This document shows positions 7,950 to 16,112 of a stretch of 29,404 nucleotides of DNA, in pieces. Position numbers and translations under genes: made by a program. The DNA comes from CAZLMW01 sp964560875. Its GTDB lineage: Bacteria > Myxococcota_A > UBA9042. The stretch spans positions 1 to 29,404 of the forward strand of contig CAZLMW010000102.1 in assembly GCA_964560875.1 (NCBI GenBank). Reading direction: 5' to 3'. Within the stretch, counting starts at the first letter, position 1, and every line of letters begins with the position of its first letter. Under the pieces are notes generated by a model. The model was not told where the DNA came from and made no database searches. It worked only from the letters and a program-made list of their open reading frames with translations.

Positions 7950-8177
7950 CTAAGCTTCGGCGGTGAACGTCTCGGAGACGCGGCCGCGCGGCGCGTTGGC
8001 GCTGTCATCGTCGCTGTCGTGCTCGCCCACACCCATGAGGTGGTCGTCGACGAAGTGCACTCCGCTGACCTGACGATTCCGCGAACTCGAGAGCCGTTTG
8101 TTGCCCATCAGCGGCATCGCCCGTCCGGCGCCGGTGGTGGTCACGTAGTCTCGGTTTTCGTCGGTAATCAGGATCAT
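7950..8177 (-). CDS. Small hypothetical protein, 75 aa
   Basis: The frame from ATG at 8177 gives MILITDENRDYVTTTGAGRA and ends SETFTAEA. Most third codon positions are G or C (for example ATC CTG, GAC TAC GTG ACC ACC ACC GGC GCC), as expected for a real gene in this genome. A GGGGGA sequence lies just upstream of the ATG. The C-terminal half is acidic (GEHDSDDDS). I do not recognise the family, and there is no signal peptide or membrane segment. The frame opens 22 codons further upstream, but that extension has no good start context. It is divergent from the cNMP-decarboxylase fusion gene. Confidence 0.55.
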   Translation of the reverse strand: MILITDENRDYVTTTGAGRAMPLMGNKRLSSSRNRQVSGVHFVDDHLMGVGEHDSDDDSANAPRGRVSETFTAEA

Positions 8178-8263
8178 CGGTCCCCCAGTTGCGCGCTCCG
8201 TCAAGCGGGTCAGTGCGGAGCGAGGCCGCGGGTTGTGGCCCACCTAAACGCGGTTGTCAACGG

Positions 8264-8284
8264 CATTTTTGCATTTGTGCAATG
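8264..8284. promoter_or_regulatory. Candidate operator dyad upstream of the fusion gene
   Basis: TTGCA (8269-8273) and TGCAA (8278-8282) form a perfect inverted repeat with a 4-bp spacer, with outer CATT and AATG arms at 8264-8267 and 8281-8284. It lies in the 241-bp divergent region, about 135 bp before the GTG at 8419. An AT-rich patch in GC-rich DNA with dyad symmetry could be a regulator site, and a TTGTCA at 8254-8259 could be a -35 box. Nothing confirms this. Confidence 0.25.
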
Positions 8285-8418
8285 ACGCACTGCGGCATTG
8301 TGGCACGGAAGATGGCCGCCCTCGTCGACATCCCGCGCCAAGCGCTCCACATCGCCCGCGTTTCTCATGACGCAAGCGCGCTGCTACTCTCGCGAGGCCC
8401 GAAGCCTTTGGAGTCCCC

Positions 8419-9777
8419 GTGCGAGGAAGGTTCGTCCCCGAACAGATCGTTGACCGGCTGCTCGCCATGAACGTTTTCGCGGGTATCAACCGCGCGGCGC
8501 GCGACCGGCTGATCGAGAGCATCTTCTACGCGCGCATCCCCGAAGGCACCGAGTTTATCAAGCAAGGCGCACCGGCCGAGGCGTGCTATTTCCTGCTCGA
8601 CGGGGAGATCGCGGTCAAGAACGGCAGCGACCTGCTCGCGCTGATGAAGGGCCCGACGCTCATTGGTCTGCTCGCCCTCATCGACCAACAGGAGCGCTCG
8701 GCGTCCGTCGCGACCTTTGTCGACAGCGACGTCGTCATGATTCCCAAGGAGGCGTTCGACGAGCTGATGGAGCGCTCGACCGTCTTCGCCCACAACGTGA
8801 TTCGCCACCTGACGCAGAAGGTGCGGGCGCTTCACCGGGCCGACGCCACCGCGCGCACCCACTTCGACGACCATTTCGATTCGCCCTATGCGCGCCTCTT
8901 GCAGGGGCCGTACACGTTCAACAACGCGCACATGTACGCGCTGGTTGTGCAGACCACCAAAGAGCGTCTGCGCGACGTCTGCCCGCCCGACGTGCTCCCC
9001 CTGCCTGGCGTCAAAGGCCGCTACCTGTTGACGTTCAACCGCTTCCCCGAGGTCGTGTCCAAGCACCCGAGCGCCGAGGGGCGCGTGTTCTCCTACTCCG
9101 AATGCACGCCGTTTGTGCCCGTGCTCGGACCCGGCAGACGCCCCGCGGTGTTCTCGCCCGAGCTCTATCTCGACAACTTCATGGCGCTGGCGCTCGGCCG
9201 CGAGATGTACGGCTTCCCCAAGCGCTACGGCAAAGTTGACATCTGCGACAGGTACATCGACCTCGCTGTCGACAACAAGATGCGCCTGCGTGCGACGTGG
9301 GATGGCTCTACGCCGGTCGAGGCGCCCGTTCTGCTGGCCTCGCTGACCCGGGATCTCTTCGATTCGCCGATGGCGGCCAAGCTCAAACCCATGGTCGCCG
9401 GCATCTGGGACACCGCCAACCAGCCCACCGTGCGCAGATTCTGGCCCGCCATTCCGGTGCTCTTGCACAACATGGTGCCCGACGCGTTCGAGCGTTCCGG
9501 GGATCGCATGCGCATCGACGAAGTCGTCGAAGTGCCGTTTTGTCTGCACGAGGTCGGCGGTTTCCGGCGCCTCGACAACTGCGCCGGCCGCGGCTTCAGC
9601 GATTGGGCCCTGGCTGGCGAAGTCGTGTCGGGTTATCGGCTCGACATCTCGATGACATTCGGTCGCGCGCGGCGCCCTCACGACTATCACCGGCCGCCCG
9701 CCGGCCCCCGCGAGTCGCTTCGTCACGCGCTCTCGCCGTGGATCAATTCCATCACTGATATGCTCACAACGTATTGA
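8419..9777 (+). CDS. Cyclic-nucleotide-binding-like domain fused to an acetoacetate decarboxylase-like domain
   Basis: A 452-residue protein with a GTG start. Residues about 8-138 look like a cNMP-binding/CRP-like beta-roll: LLAMNVFAGI, EGTEFIKQGAPAEACYFLLDGEIAV, QERSASVATFV, then a helix. Arg93 of the phosphate-binding cassette is kept, but the Glu that normally pairs with it (GE.ALL) is replaced in LIGLLALID. Residues about 155-430 resemble acetoacetate decarboxylase: Lys268 in REMYGFPKRYG aligns with the Schiff-base lysine of the xYPKKLG motif (the second Lys is Arg here), and Glu228 in SYSECT matches the conserved active-site glutamate. The natural reading is a decarboxylase or aldolase-like enzyme with a regulatory domain; substrate and ligand are unknown. 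No DNA-binding domain is present. It is followed 47 bp later by the chalcone-isomerase-like gene. Confidence 0.85.
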   Translation: MRGRFVPEQIVDRLLAMNVFAGINRAARDRLIESIFYARIPEGTEFIKQGAPAEACYFLLDGEIAVKNGSDLLALMKGPTLIGLLALIDQQERSASVATFVDSDVVMIPKEAFDELMERSTVFAHNVIRHLTQKVRALHRADATARTHFDDHFDSPYARLLQGPYTFNNAHMYALVVQTTKERLRDVCPPDVLPLPGVKGRYLLTFNRFPEVVSKHPSAEGRVFSYSECTPFVPVLGPGRRPAVFSPELYLDNFMALALGREMYGFPKRYGKVDICDRYIDLAVDNKMRLRATWDGSTPVEAPVLLASLTRDLFDSPMAAKLKPMVAGIWDTANQPTVRRFWPAIPVLLHNMVPDAFERSGDRMRIDEVVEVPFCLHEVGGFRRLDNCAGRGFSDWALAGEVVSGYRLDISMTFGRARRPHDYHRPPAGPRESLRHALSPWINSITDMLTTY

Positions 9778-9824
9778 AACATTATCTGAATGTGAGTTGT
9801 CCGTTCCGATTCGAGGAGCCTTCC

Positions 9825-10415
9825 ATGCGCCCTGCGCCCGCCGCCGCCACTTTCTCAGCAACCCTGGTCGCCGCCGCCCTGCTCATCGCACCCGCGGCCG
9901 CCTTCGCCGGCGGAAAAACGGTCGGTGGCGCACAGTTCCCCGGCGCGACGTCGCCGGGCGCCAAGTCGTTGCGGCTCGTCGGCGCCGGCTTGCGCACCAA
10001 GTGGATGGTCAAGGTGTACGGCATGGGCGTGTACCAGGCGACGCCAAAGCGGAGCGCCCGTCACCTGATCAGGGCCAACGAAGAAAAATTCATCTGGATC
10101 AAGATGCTGCGCACCATCGCTGGCGGGAAGATGCGGTCGGCGATCGATGATGGCCTCGAAGAGAACGTCTCAGGCGCCGTGCGTGCCCGGATCAAGGGCA
10201 ACATCAGCAAGCTCAAGCGCTCCTTCCCTTCGTCGATCCCCAAGGGCGCCAACATCGGCTTCTGGTACCGGCCCGGCCGCGGCACAGTGGTCCGTTTCGG
10301 CCAGGTCAACAAGGTGACGATGGCGGGCAAGGAGACGATGTCGGCGCTGTGGTCGATCTGGTTTGGCAAAGAGCCCGCGGACGGCGACCTGAAGGACGAA
10401 GTGCTGGGCAAATAG
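9825..10415 (+). CDS. Secreted chalcone isomerase-like protein
   Basis: A 196-residue protein. ATG at 9825 has GAGGAG upstream and opens a clear Sec signal peptide (MRPAPAAATFSATLVAAALL) ending at about AAAFA-GG, residue 28. The mature part matches the bacterial chalcone-isomerase-like domain: GAGLRTKWMVKVYGMGVY near the start, a long middle helix, and the GFWYRPGRGTVVRFGQ strand pair. Bacterial members are periplasmic, generally lack chalcone isomerase activity and probably bind fatty-acid-like ligands. It may be co-transcribed with the decarboxylase fusion. The frame opens at 9774, overlapping the upstream stop, but the start at 9825 is better. The 12 bp to the next gene are convergent. Confidence 0.8.
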   Translation: MRPAPAAATFSATLVAAALLIAPAAAFAGGKTVGGAQFPGATSPGAKSLRLVGAGLRTKWMVKVYGMGVYQATPKRSARHLIRANEEKFIWIKMLRTIAGGKMRSAIDDGLEENVSGAVRARIKGNISKLKRSFPSSIPKGANIGFWYRPGRGTVVRFGQVNKVTMAGKETMSALWSIWFGKEPADGDLKDEVLGK

Positions 10416-10427
10416 GCGCGAACGCAG

Positions 10428-12413
10428 TCAGTCGCCTTTCTCGCAGATCCCTACACACGTGTGGACGAGCTGGCCATCGGGCCGCAAGAACGCGTCCATC
10501 TGCGTGATCATCGCGTCGACCTTGCGCATCCCTTCATGAACCTCGTTGTCATCGGTCGGCGGGATCGCCTCGACGGCGGGTTCGGGCACCTGGAAATCGA
10601 CCTCGACGTACATCGACGTGTGCTTGCTCTTGTCGAACGCCGGCAGGTTCCAGACCTTTCGTTTCGTCGGCAGATCCATACCCATGCCGAGCGCGCGGGC
10701 GTGTAGCTGCGCCGACAGACTTGGCACGCTCGCGTCGCCGATCCCCACCTGGATGAGCATTGGCCTCGTGACCGTGTTGGTCTCCTTGGTGCCGGCGATG
10801 GTGCGGCGCGCCCAAAACAACGGCTCGATTCGGGCCAGCGGACCCTGCAGGAGCATCAGCGCCTTGAGCGAGTCGAGCCGATGGTTCATGCGGATGTCGA
10901 CGATGTGCAGCAGCGGACCAAACGGCTGGCTGCGCGGCATGATCATCCCGAAATTGGCGCCGCCCACCGCGAATACACCGCGGCTGATGTAGCGATTCAG
11001 GCCGACGAACGTGGCGCCCAGGATGTGGCCCAGGCTCGCCCCGTAGTAGTACAGCTCCGGCTTCTTGGGCGCCTTGATCGCCGGCCCATTGGCCTCGGAC
11101 GCCAGCAGCTCGCTCAAGCGCCCCTTCTGGGCGAGAACCGACAGCACGGACGCGTTGATCATGGCCTGTTGGACGCGATCAACCAGCCGCCCGGCGCCGC
11201 CCATGTTGACCGCGAGGTCCGCCGCCACCGACCCGCGATCCGCCTGGGCAAGCCCCCACCAATCCACGCCGATTCCGATGGCGCCGAGCTTCTCGAACAT
11301 CGGCGCGTAGGTGCCGCCCTGCACTTCCTTGCGCGATGAAAAGAAGCCGTGGCCAGCGATGATGACGCGCGGCGGGGCGATGGTGCCAAACGCGGTCTTG
11401 GGCACGTAGGCGGCAAACGGTACGGGATGGCTGACGCCGGTGAGCTTGGGTCTGCCCGCCGCGTCGCGCTGAATCACGCCGCCCTGCTCGATCTTGTCGA
11501 TGAAGAGCGGCACCTCGATCGTGCCGTCGATGCGCCACGGCCCGGCGTCCTTGGGACCGGTTGAGACGCTGGTGATGGCGATCTTGGGCTTGCTGGGCGC
11601 CGCGACGACGGCGGGAATCACCTGGCTGTACATCGCCTCGAGATCCCCGCGGACCGAGGCGTCGAAGGCGGTGGTGAAGTCCCAGGCGAGCTGCGCCTCG
11701 TCCCTTGGCAATTGCGCCTTTTTGAGCGCGGGCCAGACCCACGCGTCGTAGTAGCGTCGCAGGCGGTCATCGACACCCGGTGCGCTGCCGCCATCGCGAA
11801 TCGCGGCGTAACCGAGCGGCGCCTGCACCAGCGATCCGTCGCCAAGTTTGACCCCGCGCAGGGCGACGACGTACCTGCGACCGGCTTCGAGACGGACAAG
11901 CGGCCGAATAACGAGGGCGCGATGGTCGACCTTCTCAGGGCGCGGGTCGATCTCGGCGAAATGAGGCACTGCAGCGCCGGTCGCGGCTTCGAGGAGCACG
12001 GTCGGGCCGTTCGCGGTCGCCGTCTTGTCGATGTCGCCGGTGTACGGGATGAACTGGGCAGGATCGACCCCGCCGGGGATCATCACGGCGATTTGCTGCG
12101 CGACCGGAAACCCGGACATGGCGAACAGCGGCCCGAAGTCGACGACTGTCCCATCCACGTCAACCGGCAGCGCCTTGTTCGGCACCTCGACGACACCGCG
12201 CCCATCATCGCCGGTCGGTTTGAGGAAGAAGTCGCACGGGTACGGCAACAGGCAATCCCATTCGGGCGCCAGGGGGTTGCAGCCGTCGCCGACTGCTGTC
12301 GGGCCGTTCTCGGTCCAGGTGAGCGGGGAAGGTGGCGAATTTTCGGATCCGCAGCCCGCCAGGGACGCAGCAAGAAAAAGCGCCCCAGCGAGTTGAAGGA
12401 GCACCCGACTCAC
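10428..12413 (-). CDS. Alpha/beta-hydrolase lipoprotein (lipase/esterase-like)
   Basis: A 661-residue protein. The start GTG at 12413 overlaps the stop of the kinase gene by 4 bases (GTGA), suggesting translational coupling. The lipobox is SLAGC with Cys21. The N-terminal half (about 35-270) resembles the N-terminal domain of bacterial virulence-factor lipases, including ALVIRPLVRLEAGRRYVVALRG. The hydrolase fold follows: an oxyanion-type HG at 355-356 (IIAGHGFF) and the nucleophile elbow GASLG with Ser460. It would act on an ester outside the cytoplasmic membrane. It has the same overall plan as the hydrolase at 13891-15912 on the other side of the kinase, so the two are probably distant paralogues. 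Confidence 0.8.
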   Translation of the reverse strand: MSRVLLQLAGALFLAASLAGCGSENSPPSPLTWTENGPTAVGDGCNPLAPEWDCLLPYPCDFFLKPTGDDGRGVVEVPNKALPVDVDGTVVDFGPLFAMSGFPVAQQIAVMIPGGVDPAQFIPYTGDIDKTATANGPTVLLEAATGAAVPHFAEIDPRPEKVDHRALVIRPLVRLEAGRRYVVALRGVKLGDGSLVQAPLGYAAIRDGGSAPGVDDRLRRYYDAWVWPALKKAQLPRDEAQLAWDFTTAFDASVRGDLEAMYSQVIPAVVAAPSKPKIAITSVSTGPKDAGPWRIDGTIEVPLFIDKIEQGGVIQRDAAGRPKLTGVSHPVPFAAYVPKTAFGTIAPPRVIIAGHGFFSSRKEVQGGTYAPMFEKLGAIGIGVDWWGLAQADRGSVAADLAVNMGGAGRLVDRVQQAMINASVLSVLAQKGRLSELLASEANGPAIKAPKKPELYYYGASLGHILGATFVGLNRYISRGVFAVGGANFGMIMPRSQPFGPLLHIVDIRMNHRLDSLKALMLLQGPLARIEPLFWARRTIAGTKETNTVTRPMLIQVGIGDASVPSLSAQLHARALGMGMDLPTKRKVWNLPAFDKSKHTSMYVEVDFQVPEPAVEAIPPTDDNEVHEGMRKVDAMITQMDAFLRPDGQLVHTCVGICEKGD

Positions 12414-13849
12414 AGCGTCTCGTCCTCGTCGATGGCGCTGTCTTTGCCGCCCTTGCTGTCTTTGCTGTCTTTGCTGTCTTTGCTGTCTTTGCTGTCTTTG
12501 CCGTCTTTGCCGTCTTCGTCGGGGTCGCCATTCGCGGGCTGCCAGCTGGGCATCGTCGGCCGGCCGCGCCGCATCCCCCCGCCGGTCGTGCGCGGCTGGG
12601 TCTCGCGGTGTTTGCGGACCTTGCGCGGCGGCGGACCGCTCGGCTTGGGCACGTTATGTTGCCGCTCGTAGCCCGGCATCATCATCGGTTCGGTTTCGAG
12701 CGTGCCGCGCGGTGGCGGATGTAACGGAGCAGGCGGTGGCCGCTTCTTGAGATTGGGCGAAGAGCTGCGCACCGTGATCGGCCGCTCCAGCTCGGAGACC
12801 GCCTGGTACACCGCGCTGGGTGACCGCACTGGCCCGCCAACTGTGTTGCCGAACTGTCCCTGCTGGGTGACATCGCCGACGCCGCCGAGCCTGCGTTTCT
12901 TGCGGGCCCGATCTCGGCTGCTCGCCACCGTCCCTTCGTCACCCATCTCCACGATCGACTCGAGCAACACCTGCACGTCGCTTGCGGTCGCGGGTCGATG
13001 CCACGGCACTTTTTCCAGCATCGACTCGACCAGGTCGTCCAGCGCGGCGGGGACGCGAACACCGGTGGACGAGATGCGCGGCGCCGTCTCAAGGCTCTGT
13101 TTGGCGAGCAACTTGATCGCGTTGTCGGCCAGGAACGGCGGGCGTCCGGTCACCAGCTCGAAAAGCATGGCGCCGAGCGCGTAGAGGTCGGTTTGGAAGC
13201 AGACCGGGTCGCCCATCGCCTGCTCGGGCGCCATGTAATACGGCGTGCCGAAGATCGTGCCGGTCTGGGTCAGGCGCCCGTCGATGAGCTCCTCGGGGAG
13301 CTTGGCGATCGAGAAGTCGAGCAGCTTGATCCAGTCGTTCGCGCCGCGATTCATCATGTAGACGTTGTCGGGCTTGAGGTCGCGGTGGACGATATTGGCG
13401 CTATGCACGCACCGGAGCGCCGCTGAGATTTGTGCTCCGATCCGACACGCGCGCAGGGCGGGCATGCGACCGCCGACCACCTCGCGTTCGGCGCCGAGCG
13501 TGCGACCGATCAGCTTCTCCATCACGATGAACAGGCGCCCGTCGACCATGCCGACGTCGTGGAACGTGATGATGTGCGGGTGATGCAGCTGGCCAGCGGC
13601 TCGAGCCTCGCGCTGTAGACGCTTGGCCGCGATTTCGTCGTTGGACGAATCGTCGCGCAGGATTTTGATGGCCACGTCGCGCTTGAGCATCCGGTCGTGG
13701 CCTTCGTAGACGTCGGCCATGCCACCTGAACCCAGGTGACCTACAATCTCGTAGCGGTCCGCGAAGATCGCGCCGATCAGGCGGTTGCCCGCCGCGCTGG
13801 TGCGCCGTCTCTTGATGTCCGCCTCCGTGGGCCGGGAGGGTACGTGCAA
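12410..13849 (-). CDS. Hanks-type serine/threonine protein kinase
   Basis: Numbering is from TTG at 13849 (479 aa). All key kinase motifs are present: P-loop GSGGMADV (40-47), VAIK with Lys62, helix-C Glu81, HRDLKPDN (155-162), and APE (207-209) after GTPYYM. The DFG motif reads DFS (178-180), a recognised but less common variant that keeps the Mg-binding Asp. The kinase domain ends near residue 300. A proline- and basic-rich linker follows, then a (Lys-Asp-Ser/Gly)n tail and an acidic end (AIDEDETL). No membrane segment is seen, so it is probably cytosolic. The frame extends to ATG at 13903, but that would overlap the start of the divergent hydrolase gene; TTG has AAGGTGG upstream. It is coupled to the downstream hydrolase lipoprotein. 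Confidence 0.9.
   Translation of the reverse strand: MHVPSRPTEADIKRRRTSAAGNRLIGAIFADRYEIVGHLGSGGMADVYEGHDRMLKRDVAIKILRDDSSNDEIAAKRLQREARAAGQLHHPHIITFHDVGMVDGRLFIVMEKLIGRTLGAEREVVGGRMPALRACRIGAQISAALRCVHSANIVHRDLKPDNVYMMNRGANDWIKLLDFSIAKLPEELIDGRLTQTGTIFGTPYYMAPEQAMGDPVCFQTDLYALGAMLFELVTGRPPFLADNAIKLLAKQSLETAPRISSTGVRVPAALDDLVESMLEKVPWHRPATASDVQVLLESIVEMGDEGTVASSRDRARKKRRLGGVGDVTQQGQFGNTVGGPVRSPSAVYQAVSELERPITVRSSSPNLKKRPPPAPLHPPPRGTLETEPMMMPGYERQHNVPKPSGPPPRKVRKHRETQPRTTGGGMRRGRPTMPSWQPANGDPDEDGKDGKDSKDSKDSKDSKDSKGGKDSAIDEDETL
12437..12517 (-). repeat. 9-bp tandem repeat coding the kinase Lys-Asp-Ser tail
   Basis: Nine consecutive 9-bp units, on the plus strand GCTGTCTTT and close variants (GCCGTCTTT, GCCGCCCTT, GCCGTCTTC). 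On the minus strand they code EDG, KDG, five KDS, KGG and KDS. Five units are identical. The period is a multiple of three, so copy-number change by slippage would keep the frame. Confidence 0.95.
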
Positions 13850-13890
13850 TCCACCTTCCGCGTCGAGCGCGGCGCATGTACTCTGCCGCG

Positions 13891-15912
13891 ATGCTTTGCA
13901 CACCCTTTCGATACGCCTTTGTCGCCGTCGCGGCGTCGTGTTTGATGGCCGCTGGCTGCGGAACCGACGACGCGGAATCCGACTCTTCCACCGACGCCGC
14001 GATCGACGCGGCCGCCGATGCGGGGGGCAGCGCCGACATGCAAACCCAGGACGCTGCGCCCGCCCTGCCCGATATCGGCGCTCCCCGCGCGATCACCTTC
14101 TGCAAGGGCGCGACCAAGTCGCTCTATCAGCCGCTCGATGGCGCCGACCTGGGTGGGTTTCCCGACGACTTCTACACGGTCTTTGATGGTTCACGCCCGA
14201 CCAGGCTGCGCCCGGACCTCACGGCGGACCGAATCAAGTCGCTCGGCGCCTTTCCCGATGGCTTCCAGGCGGTGTTCAAGGACCTCTCCGTGCTTGACGG
14301 CTGGGGCACGACCGCCGACCTCTACATGCGCTTTTCGGGCAAGCTGGGGCCGCTGCCTTCGGGTGAAACGGATTCGGTCGCCAGCGACGCCTTGATGCTT
14401 GTCCGCCTCGAGGATCCGCCGGTGCGCATTCCCTACGAGGCGACCGTCACAGATGAGGGCGCGACCGTGCTCCTCAGCCCGATGGTGCCCCTGCTGCCCG
14501 GTCGAAAACACGCGCTGATCGCGACGAGCAAGCTCCATGACGCGGCGGGGTCGTGCATGTCTCCGGGCGATTCGTTGACCACGTTGCTCGAAGGCCGCGC
14601 CAAGGGCGACGCCGCGATCCGTCACACGGCGCGTCTACGTCATGCCTTGGAAACGGCCGGTGTTGCCGCCAAAGACGCCACGGCGGTCCTCGCTTTCACC
14701 ACGCAAACCATCGCCGAAACCAGCCGCGAGGTCGCCGCTTCGGTCGCCAAACGCACATACAAGTGGGCCGGCCCAGCCGTGTGCAAGAAGGCGTCGAAGG
14801 GCTCGCGGCAGTGCGAGCGCCCGTTCATGGCCGTCGACTTCCGCAAGGGCCGCGACATGAGCGCCGACTCGAAGAAGGAGTGGAAGCTGGCCGTCCGGTT
14901 TTGGCTGCCGACCACCAAGAAGGGCGCCGACAAACCACGCTCCGTGGTCGTTTTTGGTCACGGCCTGGGCTCGGGTCGCAGCCAGGGCAGCCGCCTCGCC
15001 GACTTCGCGTCGCCGCTGGGCGTTGTCACCGTCGCGATCGACTCGATGCGACACGAGGACCACCCGTCAGGCGGCGCCGAAGGCTTGCTGGGGACCGTGT
15101 TCAAGTTCTTCGGCATCTCCCCGGCGACGCTGAGCTTTGACTTCCTGTTGCTGCGCGACAATTTCCGCCAGAGCACCTACGACAAGCTGCAGCTGCTCGC
15201 GCTGCTGAAGGCGCACCCGGACCTCGACGGCGACGGCAAGACCGACATCGACACCGACCGCATCGGCTACCTCGGGGTGAGCCTTGGCGGCATCATGGGC
15301 AGCGAGCTGTTGGCGTTGACCGACGCGATCAAGATCGCGGTGTTGAGCGTCCCCGGCGGCAAAGTTTCGTCGATCATCAGCTCGTCGGAGCAGTTCGGAC
15401 CGCTGGTCTACGCCTTCAAACCCACCGACACGACCGACGGTGACGTCGACCGCTTCTTCGCGGTCCTCCAGACCCTGCTCGACCGTGGCGATGGCGCCAA
15501 CTACGCGCCTCACGTGCTCAAGAACCGCTTCCCGATCGGTGGCAAGAAGCCGCCTCACGTCTTGATGCAGATGGCGATCGGCGACGACATCGTGCCCAAC
15601 GTGGCGACGCGTGCCCTGGCCCGCGCGATGGCAATTCCGCATGTCGGCAAGGTCATTCAGCCCATCGGCATCGTCCCGATCGCGCCCAAGCCACCGTTTG
15701 CGGCCAATGTCGGCGGCATCACCGCGGGCCTGTTCCAGTTCGATCGAACGCGCAAGAACAAGGGCGCCGCCGTCAAGAAGTGCACGCACAGCAGCACACC
15801 GTCGTCGTTCGAGGCGTTCGAGCAGGACAAGCGCTTTATGATGGCGTGGCAGGCCGGCGGCAAGGCCGAGATCATCGACCCGTACGCGGAGCTGAAGACG
15901 CCGCCGTTGTAG
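13891..15912 (+). CDS. Alpha/beta-hydrolase lipoprotein with Asp/Ala linker and Ca-binding-like loop
   Basis: A 673-residue protein. ATG at 13891 gives a lipoprotein signal (LMAAGC, Cys23); an ATG 5 codons upstream is less likely. Residues 24-65 are an Asp/Ala/Gly-rich linker. The catalytic domain shows FGHGLGSG (about 355-362) and the nucleophile elbow GVSLG with Ser464. Just before it, DLDGDGKTDID at 444-454 resembles an EF-hand or dockerin-type calcium loop. Cys pairs in the middle region suggest disulfides. It is likely an esterase or lipase on the cell surface or in the periplasm. It diverges from the kinase gene with only about 41 bp between starts, so they probably share a control region. 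Confidence 0.8.
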   Translation: MLCTPFRYAFVAVAASCLMAAGCGTDDAESDSSTDAAIDAAADAGGSADMQTQDAAPALPDIGAPRAITFCKGATKSLYQPLDGADLGGFPDDFYTVFDGSRPTRLRPDLTADRIKSLGAFPDGFQAVFKDLSVLDGWGTTADLYMRFSGKLGPLPSGETDSVASDALMLVRLEDPPVRIPYEATVTDEGATVLLSPMVPLLPGRKHALIATSKLHDAAGSCMSPGDSLTTLLEGRAKGDAAIRHTARLRHALETAGVAAKDATAVLAFTTQTIAETSREVAASVAKRTYKWAGPAVCKKASKGSRQCERPFMAVDFRKGRDMSADSKKEWKLAVRFWLPTTKKGADKPRSVVVFGHGLGSGRSQGSRLADFASPLGVVTVAIDSMRHEDHPSGGAEGLLGTVFKFFGISPATLSFDFLLLRDNFRQSTYDKLQLLALLKAHPDLDGDGKTDIDTDRIGYLGVSLGGIMGSELLALTDAIKIAVLSVPGGKVSSIISSSEQFGPLVYAFKPTDTTDGDVDRFFAVLQTLLDRGDGANYAPHVLKNRFPIGGKKPPHVLMQMAIGDDIVPNVATRALARAMAIPHVGKVIQPIGIVPIAPKPPFAANVGGITAGLFQFDRTRKNKGAAVKKCTHSSTPSSFEAFEQDKRFMMAWQAGGKAEIIDPYAELKTPPL

Positions 15913-16112
15913 TTGGTGCCTGCTCCCGCTCGCACTCCGCTCCCCGGCCCGGCCGAGCTTTTCACAGCACTGGCACGTTCTGTTTGCACAGCGCTATAGT
16001 CCCCGGGCTAACCCGTCACAGCTTCTCTCCGTGATGAGAAAGCCGTGCTAATTCACCGTTGATCGCGCCCGCACGTCGTTTCTGACGCGGGCCTGAGCAA
16101 CCGGGAGCCGTC

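Noticed and set aside
7742..7966. Plus-strand open frame of 74 codons across the tandem repeat
   Set aside because: It reads through the repeat unit and hairpin, has no ribosome binding site and shows no protein-like composition.
10416..10440. Bidirectional terminator between the convergent chalcone-isomerase-like and hydrolase genes
   Set aside because: Only a 4-bp stem with a long loop could be formed.
15971..15988. Sigma-54 promoter (TGGCAC ... TTGCA) before the HEAT-like gene
   Set aside because: The distance between the GG and GC elements is 2 bp too long for a functional -24/-12 promoter.
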